From Circinella minor (Eukaryota; Mucoromycota; Mucoromycetes; Mucorales; Lichtheimiaceae), in the NCBI GenBank assembly GCA_016758965.1, contig JAEPRB010000036.1, forward strand, positions 174,854 to 238,853: a stretch of 64,000 nt of DNA. The letters are read 5' to 3'. The notes beneath the pieces are model-generated. The model had not been told where the DNA came from. It saw only the letters and a program-made list of their open reading frames with translations, and ran no database searches. Positions 41,201-52,681 of the stretch are shown here, in pieces (position 1 is the stretch's first letter; the number at the start of each line of letters is the position of its first letter). The position numbers and the translations under genes were made by a program.

Positions 41201-41667
41201 CTACTGCAGGCATAACTTACCCGCATGATCATAGTGTAGAATCTCCTTTATCATCATTACCTGGATCACCCAATACATCACCTTATACTTCATTATCTCG
41301 GGATCATCAATCTACTGCTCATGCTGCAAGACTCTTAACGACTACAGCAGCAATACCAAACCAAGATAATAATAGCACCAATAGTAATATCAGTAATATC
41401 AATAACAATCAAGCACCTGCTATTGTATATACCCAATTGGAAGCCTTGTTAAAACAAACAGAAGCTCAACGTGCATTGTTAAATGATATGATGACGAATG
41501 TAAAACGTACTGAAACAACAACAAATCATTATCATGATACAATAGAACACTTACAACAACTTTTGACAGCTTCACTACGTGAACGAGACCGACTTGGTCG
41601 AGAAAATGACACTTTAAAACGTGAATTAAATAATTTACGTCGTCAGCAACAAGAGCAGCAGCAATAA
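38297..41667 (+). CDS. Ste20-family protein kinase, OSR1/SPAK (Fray) type, tandem copy 2
   Basis: Six exons: 38297-38918, 39050-39291, 39626-39757, 39851-39972, 40101-40576, 40682-41667; 859 residues. It is a paralog of the preceding gene, with shared kinase-domain introns in identical phase but two N-terminal introns fewer. Kinase features: [10 protein letters not shown], Lys155, HRDVKAGN with Asp250, DFG, and [20 protein letters not shown] with Thr284. The tail keeps [17 protein letters not shown] and four RFx[V/L] motifs (Arg496, 536, 597, 684), then a coiled coil ([18 protein letters not shown]); linkers are diverged Ser/Thr/Ala/Gln-rich sequence. The long Asn/Ser-rich N-terminus is unrelated to copy 1. 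No CCT domain seen. A tandem duplication is the obvious origin. Substrates unknown. Confidence 0.93.
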
Positions 41668-42172
41668 GTAATAATAATACCTATTGTTCCCCATGTGCCC
41701 CCTGATATGCATCACTCACATACGCGCACCAAAACAAAAGAAAACACATTAAATCAAATTAACAATAAATAAAATAGTATCAAAGGTTCAAGTTCTATAA
41801 TTTGTTATTCATAAAAAGAAATAGCAAGAGAAGAGAGAATAGTAGTAATGCCAAATTGTAATGTTTTGTTTGAGCTTGTTATGGGCTGAAAAGTATATAT
41901 ATATATGCATGGATGGATTGAATGTGTATAGAAGTATATAATAGAAGAGACAATGCATTGAAAAATTTTTTTACAGAACACAGAATAAACATAGATCGAA
42001 AAAGAAGAATTTATATCATGTATCTTTTATATGGCTATGAGAAAAGAATGGAAGAAAAAGAGAGTAGTAGGTGCGTGGGTGGGTATACAGATAAAATGTT
42101 TTGTTTTGTTATTCATCATTCATTGGAAAGATAAGATTAGAGAGTATGTAGAATAACCAATGGTAGGTGACT
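41668..42172. other. Convergent intergenic spacer
   Basis: It lies between two converging 3' ends (kinase copy 2 and the HAD protein). It is A-rich with a TATATATATA stretch and presumably carries both 3' UTRs. The frame at 41922-42134 has no recognisable features. Confidence 0.5.
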
Positions 42173-43563
42173 TTATTGATCATCATGTCCACGCTTTCCA
42201 GGTTTCTGTAAAGTTTCAATACCTTGTAGGTAACCATAATCAACTTTACCTTGAATCACCAAATCTATTTTTGTAGGTGACCAATCCCATTCTTCCAGTT
42301 TGGTCACCGTATTTCTTTCCGAAGGTTTGACATATAAAGGAAGAGGGTATTTCTCTTCGCTGTATTGATCCAAACCTTCCTTACTTACAGTTACTAATAG
42401 TTGTAAACCATGACTTGACTTGTAACAAGAAACAGAATGCAATTTGATATCAACTTGAGTCCCAATGCCACCTAATGGTACTTTTTTTCTTGGTAAATCC
42501 TTATTGGCTAGTACAACTTTGTTACCGAAATAAATAGGTAATTCACCAGTTTTTTCGATATGTATTTTATAAGGGAACAATGTCTTGATTTTTTCAACGG
42601 ATTCTTGAGATAATGAAATAACGGTAGAAGAAGGCATGGGGACCAGTGAATAAGTAGATCCTTCCAATATGGAATTGACTACTGATTTTTCCCATTCTGG
42701 ATTATATCGCGGACGTATCCCATGAACGTAATTGACCTTGAACCCTTTAATGATTGAATGATAACCACGATAATCATTAGGGGTCACTGAAGAACGATGG
42801 TTATAATGATTCTTATTATGATTATAAAGATGGTGATGCTGACTCTTGTGAGGTGCACGACTATGAGATGGATTCCGAAGATGATCAAGGAAAGTCCGGA
42901 AACGTTTCACGTGATGAAATCGATCGTCCCACATGACGACACGTTCCAATGATGGTACTTTGTCCAACATATTTAATATAAATGCTTGTTTGAAATCCAT
43001 GGTTGAATTGAAAACGGATGGATCATGTTCAATTTCTGGATCAGGTCGCATACACACCATATCGAACTGTAAATTTTGTGCAGTCAACATACGAGGTACA
43101 ACTTTATTGAATGGATGAACTCGACGACCCGTTAATACAACTGTTAGTACTTTAGGATCTTTGATTGATTCTCGTGCTTGTTGTAAAATATGTGGATTCC
43201 AAAAACCTTCCCAATTGGAAGCTTCTACTTGATCACCTAATTCAAGACTTCGAATGTCGCGCCACCAACCGGGACCCAAAAAGTTTTCAGTTGTCAAGGC
43301 ATGAACGAGTGTAGGGTGCCATAAGGTGGGACTGAGGAGGGGTGAGTAGAATAAAGTGGAATCAAAATCGAAGATGGCAAGTTCAACTGGTTGTCGTTGT
43401 GTTTGTTGTTCTGCGAATGGTGTTGCGTCGAATTGTCGGTTGAGAATGCCCTATAATTTTTATTAATATTATTATGTTTACTGTTGCTATGACTTTGTTT
43501 AATGTATAGAAGAAAAATACTTACTCGTTCTTCTTGGCTCACATCATCAAAGGAAAGCTTCAT
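42173..43563 (-). CDS. HAD-like 'Swiss army knife RNA repair' family protein
   Basis: Exons 43563-43525 and 43450-42173 give 438 residues. The HAD motif I is FDFDSTLF, with Asp41 as likely nucleophile and Asp43. It is followed by LWHPTLVHALTTENFLGPGWW, TVVLTGRR (motif II-like, Thr/Arg) and ERVVMWDDR with acidic residues. This layout matches the fungal HAD_SAK_1 family, named from bioinformatic links to RNA repair proteins; no activity is established, so RNA repair remains a label. A His/Asn-rich loop (KSQHHHLYNHNKNHYNHR) interrupts the core. The small first exon (13 codons) carries the only in-frame ATG before motif I. The C-terminal half has no recognised domain. Confidence 0.8.
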
Positions 43564-43884
43564 TGTGAGTTATTTATTTAAATGAAAGTAAATAGGATAA
43601 AAGAAACCTCGTGTCAACAAAGTCAAAACGATAAGAAAAAACATTGGATCGGAGATGCTAAATAGGTTCATATACTGCTACAGACAGTGTGCAAGCTTTT
43701 ATTGTTTCTATAACACGACGAAAGGTTTTCATTGCCTTATTTGGATTTGACCCCCAATTTTTTTCACAAATAAAAGACATTCATTATTCTTATATGATAA
43801 ATGATGATATGAGTTTTTTAATAAATAATAATGAAATGATATAATAATAAAGTATGTACATAACAACAACAAAGAGTTAATTAT

Positions 43885-44624
43885 TTAAACATCATGATAA
43901 GAATGAATTGTGAATCGTGCACGAACACCACGTTTGTTAATAAATAAAAATTCACGTAAATCATTCTTTAAGATGACTTCTTTGCTTGGAATTGTTTTAC
44001 GTCCTTCTTGTTCTTTTTCTGGTTGTATTACCTTGACATTATTTTGAAAAAGATAAGGTGCAAGGAATGGAACGGGTTGCTTAGTAACAAGAATGAGCTA
44101 TTTTTTTAAAGTTAATTTATTAGAAACATTTCTTTTTCTTTTTATTAATAAATTCTTCTCGCTCCCACCCCTCCCCCAAAAGAAATTATGCATAGCCCTC
44201 TCTTTCCCGATCAAGGTAGACATTACATTGACATAAGAAAATCCTGGCTTATGTGGATACGAAGTAATAGGTGATACCATCACTTGTTCAACTTTCGAAA
44301 CGTCCACATTGGTATCCAGTTCAATACGATTGATTGCTCGGGCTGTTTTCTTTTCAAAATTTGGTACAATACCACAATTGATAATTTTAAATGGTAGCAC
44401 ACTCGAACCCGCGTCTCGTACACGTTTCTATAAGTAATTTATTTATTTAAGTTTCTTTATCAAAGCAATAATAATAATAATAATAGTAAGATTGTCAACA
44501 TTGTAGACTATATATTTAAATATTATACCACTTCAGCATCGACTTGATTTTGAATCCATTCTTTGGCAACTTGGTCAATGTCGAATTGTTCAGCCTGATT
44601 TTCTGGTAGTTGTTGTTGCTCCAT
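43885..44624 (-). CDS. Unrecognised conserved-looking 169-aa protein
   Basis: Exons 44624-44529, 44427-44227 and 44097-43885 join in frame with canonical ends: donors GTATAA and GTAATG, both acceptors TAG. The product starts MEQQQLPENQAEQFDIDQVA, continues VLPFKIINCGIVPNFEKKTA and ends KRGVRARFTIHSYHDV. Composition is that of a soluble globular protein, with no signal peptide, membrane segment or low-complexity tract. I do not recognise the family. The even codon use and clean splicing make it a real gene. It lies 320 bp upstream of the HAD gene on the same strand. Reading through the second donor adds a low-quality tail, so the spliced form is preferred. Confidence 0.75.
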
Positions 44625-47586
44625 TCAGAAAAAATAAATAGGTATGAAAGAGACACCTTTTTCGTTGTGGATGAGTTTTTGAGTTTGCATAAAAATGATA
44701 AAAATTATCAAACCAAGTCACACTGGTATCAGGATATATCTATTAATGATTATAGACATTCACATTTTTTTAGACTTAGCCAGGAACAAGAAAGTGATAA
44801 GTAAGTATGAATAAAGCATATGTGCTAGAAAGCTAAAAAAAATTACGTACAGAAAAAACAAAAAGTGTTTATAAGTAAGTTTATATTATGTTTCCTTTTT
44901 TTTTTTTCATTGAGCTAACTCTTAAAACTGACTTGTACAATTTTTCAATTCTCTTTTCTCCCCATGAAAAAAATGTATATCAATAGTCAATTATATTTTT
45001 AACAACTGAACGAATTTTTTTTTATTGTAGATTGACTTCAATTCGATGGATTTCTGCAAGATTGTTATTTATAAATTGAACAAGTTATCTCTTCTTTGCT
45101 CTTGTTCCTGGAAAGTTGTACTGTATATGTAAAAATAAATAAGAGTTCTCTTTGATGGATGTGATGATACGTCTGAAATACCATCATGGTCCAGAGGTCT
45201 TTCGATTATTACTGTTTAAAATTGCATTTTTTTGATAATGGATGGTAAATGCACAAAGTTTTTAAGTAATTATTACTGCAAATAAGTATTATGTTCGAGA
45301 TACGACGTATCACGAGAAGAGCAATAAAAATATGATATAAAAAATGAAAATGTTACATATTTTTGTTAATATTATTAACACTTACTTGAGTATAAAATGT
45401 TATTTTCTTTATATAAGAAAAATATCTTTACATAAATAATAATAGGTGATTATAATTTTTTATTCCGTTTGAATTTTCTCAATCTATGCTTTCTTTTTTT
45501 GCTTTACTATAAAACAATTTGGTGACAACAGGAACAATTATTACATTATACTTTTGACAAAATTAATCCAAAAAACAATTTCTATATACATTTGATTTGA
45601 AGTGTTAAAGCGTGTTTACCTTTCTGCTAGGATTAGAAAATACAGTATAAGCTTTTATTTTTACAGGTATGAAAATAAGGCTAAATAAAGATGATTGCTA
45701 AACAATCAATGATATAATATAATTATTATATTCAGTACGTATTAAATTTATATGTTCAATGAAATAGGTATTACAATTTTAAACAGGTTCGTAAGCTTCG
45801 TTTGTATATATATATAAAACTTTTATTTGTATATTATTTTTGATGAATGTCATGAATAAATCTAATAATAATAGACTTTTTTCATTATTAAATAATATCT
45901 TTGAACAATGACACCTGATCACTGGTTTGAAAACCCAATGTGAACAATTGCAAGAATATTGGGGCCAGTTTATTTTTCTACACAGTTTTGGTTTCCAACA
46001 TATCATATTCAAAGGTTTGTCATCAAATGTTTTTGTTTATAATCATATAACATGTTATTCTTTTTAATTAATATGTAATAAATACATATTAATAGCATGA
46101 TTTTATTTTATTTTACTTTAATATGATATCATACGTAATAGATTATATTAAAATGAACCACTACGTATTAATGAGGGAACAAAGGAAATGCTGGCCTTCA
46201 AGCTAATAAAAAGCATCATAACTCAAGCAATTACTTTTATATTCTTTTATCGTTTTGAATATATATATATATATATTAAATACGTATTGTGTTTGATAGC
46301 CTAAAGATGAATTTATATGAGATCTCATTTATCATTTATTAATACTGTTTATACGTACTACAAGAACTTATATATATGTTTATATTATATATATATATAT
46401 CAGTATGTTTTAGACCATTAAGCACAATCTAAAGAGGTAAAAAGTAAAGATAATGAACTGTCCAAATTGTATGTGTATATAAAAATAGAAAACTAGTAAG
46501 TGATTAATCATATATAGTAATAATATCAATATAATAGCATGCTAGTGAAGACATATGGATAGAATTATAATTAATTAATTACGTACGTAGTTAACAAAAA
46601 AGAATGTGTTTACTGTATATAGAATATGGCGAGCGGTTGTATAAACGTATAGAGATACATTGTATTGTAATAGTACACGTACATACTGTACACCTGATCA
46701 AACGATTTGCCGATAGACGACTTTCACTTGATGACAGAGATGAGCTGAATCTTTTTCATTCGTACATTCATAAAATAATTATACAATTATAAACACAGGA
46801 AAGAGCTGAGATAACATATCGAGCGCGTATGATTGATCTTACTAATTTAAAAAAATAGTATTATATTATATAAATAGAATAAATTAATTCATGGCATATA
46901 TATTATATGCAAGAGGTGTATTTTTTTTTCAAAGTCCTTTTTTAAAGCTTACAGCTGGCAATGAATTGTTGCATTTTATTACTTGTTGTTTTGCAGTCAG
47001 CCAGAGCGCTTAACAGCATACATATTTACTTCGTTTACAGTACAAATAAGTCTATAAAGAAAAGTTGCTGGATATTGAATATGTACTCTTATCTGAAGTA
47101 AAAGAGAGCGATATAATTACGACTTTGTAATTTATAAATAATTCCTATCTATTGTCATGACAATAATTGAGCCTTTGCGTAGACACCCATTGAACAAAGC
47201 GCTGATGACGTTAAATAAGTGCTCTACGTTATTAACCTATGTTGTTATTGTAACACAAATAAATACAACCTTTAATTTTTTTTTAATTTTTCATTGAAAT
47301 ATGAAATAAACTTGGAACGAAGTATTATAGAATCAATCGCATCTCTCATGATATAACAATAATAATAAAAAAAAACTTCATATTATTCGCTAGAGTTCTA
47401 TTTATATTGATTAAATAATTTGTAGAAAAAAACATCGAGTGATATAGCTCATGACACTTTTGAATTTGCGTCATGATTTTGGTTTATGCAGCACAAGTAC
47501 AAAATTGCCTTTAATTTTTTCTCCAATTCTCTCCTTTTTTTAAGGTTTATTATTTATTATTATTTTCAATTGTTAGCCTTATATAA
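44625..47586. other. 3 kb AT-rich gene desert
   Basis: Very AT-rich, with TA-dinucleotide runs near 45806, 46260 and 46388. Isolated open frames (for example 45779-46012 on the minus strand and 46604-46792 on the plus strand) show no domain and no partner exons. The last 100 bp form the PROPPIN promoter. No RNA gene or transposon end was recognised. Confidence 0.5.
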
Positions 47587-49238
47587 ATGGACCTTACACG
47601 TTCGACTTCTAATCCAAACGATGCACCAGGATTTTTATATGCTGGATTCAACCAAGAATATGGTTGTTTTGCTACTGGCTTAAATACTGGATTTCGTGTT
47701 TATAATTGTGATCCACTCATTGAACAAGCACGTTCAGGTAACTAGCATTTTTTATAAAATTTAAATAAATTGTAAAGAAAAAAAACGCTATATTAATAAA
47801 ATTAATTTTCTTTTTTTTTGTTCAAATGGAATCACATTATTTTGTAATACGTCAATAAAAAAAAAGAATCTAGTGAAGGAGGTATAGCACTTGTTGAAAT
47901 GCTTTACCGTACAAACTATCTTGCTTTTGTGGGAGGGGGTAGAAATCCAAGGTTTCCACCAAATAAGGTTATCATTCATGATAGTATCAAGAGCAAAGCT
48001 GTTTTAGAACTTGAATATAAAAGCGATGTCAAAAATGTCAAACTACGGCGAGACAGGCAAGTTTTTTCTGTATATAGCTTTTTTTTCACTTCTGTTGTTA
48101 TTCAAATACTTTATACTGAGAGCAAGAGCGAAAAACTTACAAAATTAAAAATAAAAATTAACAATTAAAGAAAAGATTGACGGTCGTATTAGTCAACAAG
48201 GTGTTTATTTATGAATTTGGTATCAATCCCAAGTTATTATATACATTTGAGACATGTGACAATGAAAGAGGACTAGCAGCTGTATCGGCATCACAAGATC
48301 ATGCAGTTTTGATAATACCTGGACGACAAAAAGGACACTTGCAAATTGTGGATTTAGATTCATTGGGTTATTATTGGTCTGCAGTACCTCAACGATATTC
48401 AGAAAGTTCAATAAATTCCAATTTAAACACATCTACTACAACGATAGAGCATGATCTATCATCACCAACAACAACATCATCATCATCTACAGGTCGAGCT
48501 ACACCCACAGCCAATATCAGTATTATTGCGGCTCATTCTGGTAAATTGAGTTGTGTAGCTCTTAATCATGATGGCACAAAGTGTGCTACAGCAAGTGATA
48601 AAGGAACACTTGTACGTGTATTCAATACTGCAACAGGCACTTTATTGAACGAGTTACGACGAGGCATGGATAGAGCAGAAATCTATTCTATAGCATTTAA
48701 TCATGATTCAACGCGACTTTGCGTATCATCGGATAAAGGCACAATACATGTGTTCAATCTTGATCCCTCTGTCGTTACTACAACTGATCAAAAGCCACTA
48801 CCACGAGGACCAACTTATGGTGAAGTTGTTGTTTATCCAACTGTACCCTCTGTAAAAGGGACTGGATTGACGCAAAATGGAAATCGAGGCAGTAGTTTCA
48901 GTTTTATGAAAGATCTACTTCCCAAGTATTTCAGTAGTGAATGGAGTTTTGCGCATGCGAAAATTGTGACAGAAAATCGATGTATTGCAGCCTTTGGAGA
49001 AGAAAAGAATACAATCATAGGTAAAAAAAAAATTGAACATAGTTTGTGGATAAAAAATGTAGTCTTTTTATTATTTTTATTATTCTTTTGAAAGAGGGAG
49101 GAAAAAAAATTAATAGTCTTAAACTGTTTGTTTATAGCAATATGTGCGGATGGAAGTTGGTATCGTTTTTTATTTGATCCACGAAAAGGTGGTGAATGCA
49201 CTCGTGATTCGTTCGAAAGATTTTTAAAAAATGAATAA
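47587..49238 (+). CDS. HSV2: PROPPIN beta-propeller (WIPI3/Hsv2 subfamily)
   Basis: Exons 47587-47737, 47867-48056, 48176-49020, 49138-49238; 428 residues. The sequence follows WIPI3/WDR45B throughout: [50 protein letters not shown] insert, [20 protein letters not shown], and the phosphoinositide-binding LRRG at 274-277, then FLPKYFSS-type and [14 protein letters not shown] blades. PROPPINs bind PI3P/PI(3,5)P2 on endosomes, vacuoles and autophagic membranes. An insert of about 35 Ser/Thr residues (near 48410-48520) enlarges one loop. Intron 2 is GC-AG (AG/GCAAGT), the only choice that gives the conserved RRDR-LTVV join. Intron 1 ends with AAG. Assignment to the Hsv2/WIPI3 branch rather than Atg18 rests on the LRRDR segment. 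Confidence 0.9.
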
Positions 49239-49441
49239 CCTATTTAATACATATTCCTATTTTAATACCATTACTCGTTAAACTCTTATATTATATATCC
49301 ATATATGCTCCACCAGCAATGTTTCATAATATATATATGTCTTGTTATGCATATATAGTATACCTTTATATAAAAATATTAATTATATTTTTTACGTAAT
49401 TCAATAATATATTTTATAAATATATTTTTCTAAGCACTATG

Positions 49442-49772
49442 TACAGTCAACCCCCCCGTTTTGCACACCTAAGACTTCCTAATTTTTTGTTGCAGAACCG
49501 AAGACGCGCAACAAGAGAGAGTTAATATAAATATTCGCGCTTTGCTAAATTTTTGGTATTTTTCTATTTGGATACAATGGTTTATAAGAATACGTAATAT
49601 GCATAATTATCAAATTATAGTATAGTTTACTCCCGATAATCACAACTCCCCCAAAACTTCGACGCAAGTTGCAAGTTGCGACTCCATAAGTATTTTTAAC
49701 GTTCCAAAAACAAAGGGTGCATAACTGAGAGAGTTGCAAAAATGGGAGGTGCAAAAATGGGGGTTGATTGTA
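49442..49772. mobile_element. Complete MITE-like element with TACA(G/A)TCAACCCCC inverted ends
   Basis: Left end TACAGTCAACCCCCCCGTTT; the right end read inverted is TACAATCAACCCCCATTTTT, and both continue TTGCAC. The 331 bp include flanking TA, the Tc1/mariner-type target. There is no coding capacity. A truncated inverted relative lies at 12773-13012. Confidence 0.7.
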
Positions 49773-50048
49773 TCATTGTAGCAATGGTATCATTAATTAT
49801 AATATTATTATAAAAGCATATTCTATTAATAAGCCATGGCATCAAAAATTAATATATAAATGTATGATATATTTTCATATATATTAATATAGTTAATATA
49901 AACACAATTCTTATGGTAATTAATTATAATGGAGAAGATAAAATGGTTGAATAACTGTATACGTAGATGGATAGATAGATGAGTACCTAAATTAATTAAT
50001 CAGACCAACATAAACCATAGATAAATTTATTCTAATTTCCAAATTACG

Positions 50049-50180
50049 TACAGTATTCGTTAAACCGGTACTCGTTGAGCCGGTACATATTTCACTAAAC
50101 AGGTAGTATCTCTCAGATATTTTTTACATACTTAGTAAAATACAGGTGATTCGATAAACCGGTATCCGGTGAATTTTTCT
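50049..50180 (+). repeat. Two direct copies of a transposon-end-like unit (TACAG...AAACCGGTA)
   Basis: TACAGTATTCGTTAAACCGG (50049) and TACAGGTGATTCGATAAACC (50141) both run on into CCGGTA and a second CCGG, in the same orientation about 90 bp apart. They look like nested or duplicated ends of a decayed TA-targeting element. No opposite end was found. Confidence 0.35.
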
Positions 50181-50799
50181 AAATATTACCAGATTCATAA
50201 TAATAGTTTTTTTTATGATATTCTATATGATATTACTCTTTTGATTGGTAAAATCAATAGTACAGGCTACTTATGTAACGTTATATCAGCTCTTTCCTTT
50301 GATTCCAAATAATTAATTCGTTTGTGCAGCAAATATAAATATCCAGTTACTTCTTACCGTTAAGAGAAAGTTTGTCAGCTGATTTTTGATAACAGTATCT
50401 CTTTCTTGCCAATTCCACACAGGTGATTTTTCTTCTTCGTCGTTTACTTCTTCCTCAACTTCTTCCTCAACTTTTTTTTGTACTTCTTCGTTACTGTTAA
50501 ATATGTAGTTATACCGTTGATGCAATTCATTTCAACACATTTGTTCAACTGCTATCCATGCTGTATATTAATACAAACACACTTTGTTGTGAATTTATTA
50601 TTGATCCAATCTCTGGTTCAATGTCACTGTTTGATGAATATTTTCACTTTTATCACTAAAAGATTAACCCACAGTAGCAAAGCTGTAGTAAGCAACTAGC
50701 TACATTATATAAATTGTCATCTTTTCTACCATGTTGGTCTTAATCTACCTCACATATATTGAGTACAATACTAGGATAAGTATACTGGTAATGAACCTG

Positions 50800-51132
50800 A
50801 CAGCAGAATAGATACAACATTCGAGGTTATGGAAACAGAAAAGATTTCATTTGTGGTACCCCAAGCCCTTTTTGGTGAAGACATCATGGAGAGGTATAAA
50901 CATAAAATACGTACGTTGAGTTAGCAACAACAATTAAAATAATCATGTAAATATCGATTTGTACGTAGATTCCTATGAGGAGCTAGTAAATATCAAAGTT
51001 CAAAAAAACAAAAAAACAAAGGGCGCCTGTTACTGTTTTTGATCGACCTGCAACAATGTTTCAAAATGAAACAAACGAGTTGAAAAGCTGGAACAGCACA
51101 ACTGGTCCTTCAAAATTCCAGTCTCGTTATTA
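50800..51132 (+). pseudogene. Broken gene fragment (exon-like pieces with a frame break)
   Basis: An exon-like frame after GAATAG encodes TTFEVMETEKISFVVPQALF then GEDIMER before a GTATAA donor. About 100 bp on, a frame ending at 51132 encodes RAPVTVFDRPATMFQNETNE and closes GPSKFQSRY. Both have protein-like codon use, unlike their surroundings. They cannot be joined without crossing stops or a frame change at A7-C-A7 (about 51004-51018). No start or upstream exons were found. The family is not recognised. A dying gene is the simplest reading; a homopolymer sequencing error is the alternative. Confidence 0.35.
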
Positions 51133-52681
51133 AATAATAATATATCTGACGGGAATAGTTTGTCGTTTAGTTTTTATGAGATTTTGTGCAAAAATGGGAG
51201 AGAGGGGGAAAGCGCGAAAAGAAATAAGTAGCAACAAATGAAAAGTGATGTTCACAGACGCACAATACAAAAATTCATATTCACCATAGCAATTTGTTAT
51301 TAAAGACAGTGATGGAGCATTTTTCAGCTCTTACAGAAATCTTATATTACTAGTAACACAAAAAGATATAAGCTATTCCCGGAAGAAGGGGAGGGGAGGT
51401 GGCGCCTCGTATTTTTCTCGCTGACAGTATCACAAGCTCAAAAGACAATAATTGGATAATGTAACCCCAATACGTGGCTTCACTGATGATCTCTTCACAT
51501 GATTTTCATCTTATATATTTTATGAGTTGGGTAAAAAAAAATTACAAACAGTCCAACAGTTGTTAGTGTAAAAGATGTTATATGCATTCAATACAGATTA
51601 AAGGCGTTTTTCTTGTAAAAAAAATTAACTCGGGGATAGGGACAACTGTTAATGACCTATAAACTTTCTTTTGACAACCTGTTTATAAGTAGTAAAAATT
51701 GTCGGTGTATAGCACCGTGAATCATAAAATAACTGATCACATCCGTGCTCATGGGAATGCTATTTGTTTTTTGTTGCTTCGCAACCTTACGATCTCTCTT
51801 TACCCGTATAAAAACTATGGATCACTCTCTAAAGATAAAAACTATTCTGTAAATGATAAATTGCAATATCAGGCCAATTGGAAACTTAATGGGTAATCAT
51901 GTTATTTATTTTGTATCATCGCACCTGACAAAGGTGTTTCTCTGTAACTTTTTACTCTGATCATCTACCTATATGATAGATTAGGTCAAAAGAGTTCTAA
52001 TAAAAAGAGGAAGGATGTTTTGAGAGGAAAAGCTTATTAAGAAAATTCATGTTTGCTCCAGCCCCTGCCATGATTTTTTTTTTGTTAACAAAACATTTCC
52101 AATCATTCAATTAATTAATCCCTTTTCAGTACCAGCCACAAAAAATCCCGCTACCATTTTAAGAACCCTGCCACAAAGAAAAGGGAAAAGAGGGGTTAGG
52201 AGTGTTGGTTTGAAATTAATGTTTTTTCTATATAGCATTGGGTGTGTGGATAAAACTACACTGTTTCACTTTGAATATCTAGCAAATGGATTCATTAGTT
52301 TCGTGGATTTTTATTAAGTACAGGCGAAAGAAAAAAAAATATCTAATAGTAATTTTATCTGGTAATAAATAAATTTCGATTTCGGAGTTGAATAAATTCG
52401 TTTGGACACCCAAAGTTTGGTGCTGTTTAAACCTACTTTTTTGCTTTCTTCTTCACAACACTCCTTTTTATTTTTTTTGTCACTTTTTTTTTATTTTTCA
52501 TTTTTACTTTTCAGAGACGTTGTAGGCAGGCACCTCCTAATATCTCAACAAACCCCTTTATATATATACATATATATTATTTTATTATATCTTCTCTTGA
52601 ATATATTAAATACTACATCGAACAGAATACGGAACCTTTTTTTTTTTTATAAAAAAGCTTTAATAGATTATATAATACAAA

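Larger units (their letters stand above)
49239..52681. other. Intergenic repeat- and relic-containing region
   Basis: It contains the MITE at 49442-49772, a repeated CGNTAAACCGGTA unit at 50049-50180, a glutamate-rich minus-strand frame (50313-50525) of unknown status, and exon-like relics at 50800-51132. The final 300 bp (T-rich with TATATATA near 52560) is the likely promoter of the TMEM164-family gene. Confidence 0.45.

Noticed and set aside
50313..50525. Glu/Val-rich minus-strand frame as a gene
   Set aside because: The repetitive EEV stretch comes from a CTT/CTTCCTCAA-type tandem; no flanking exons or domain were seen, so its status stays open.
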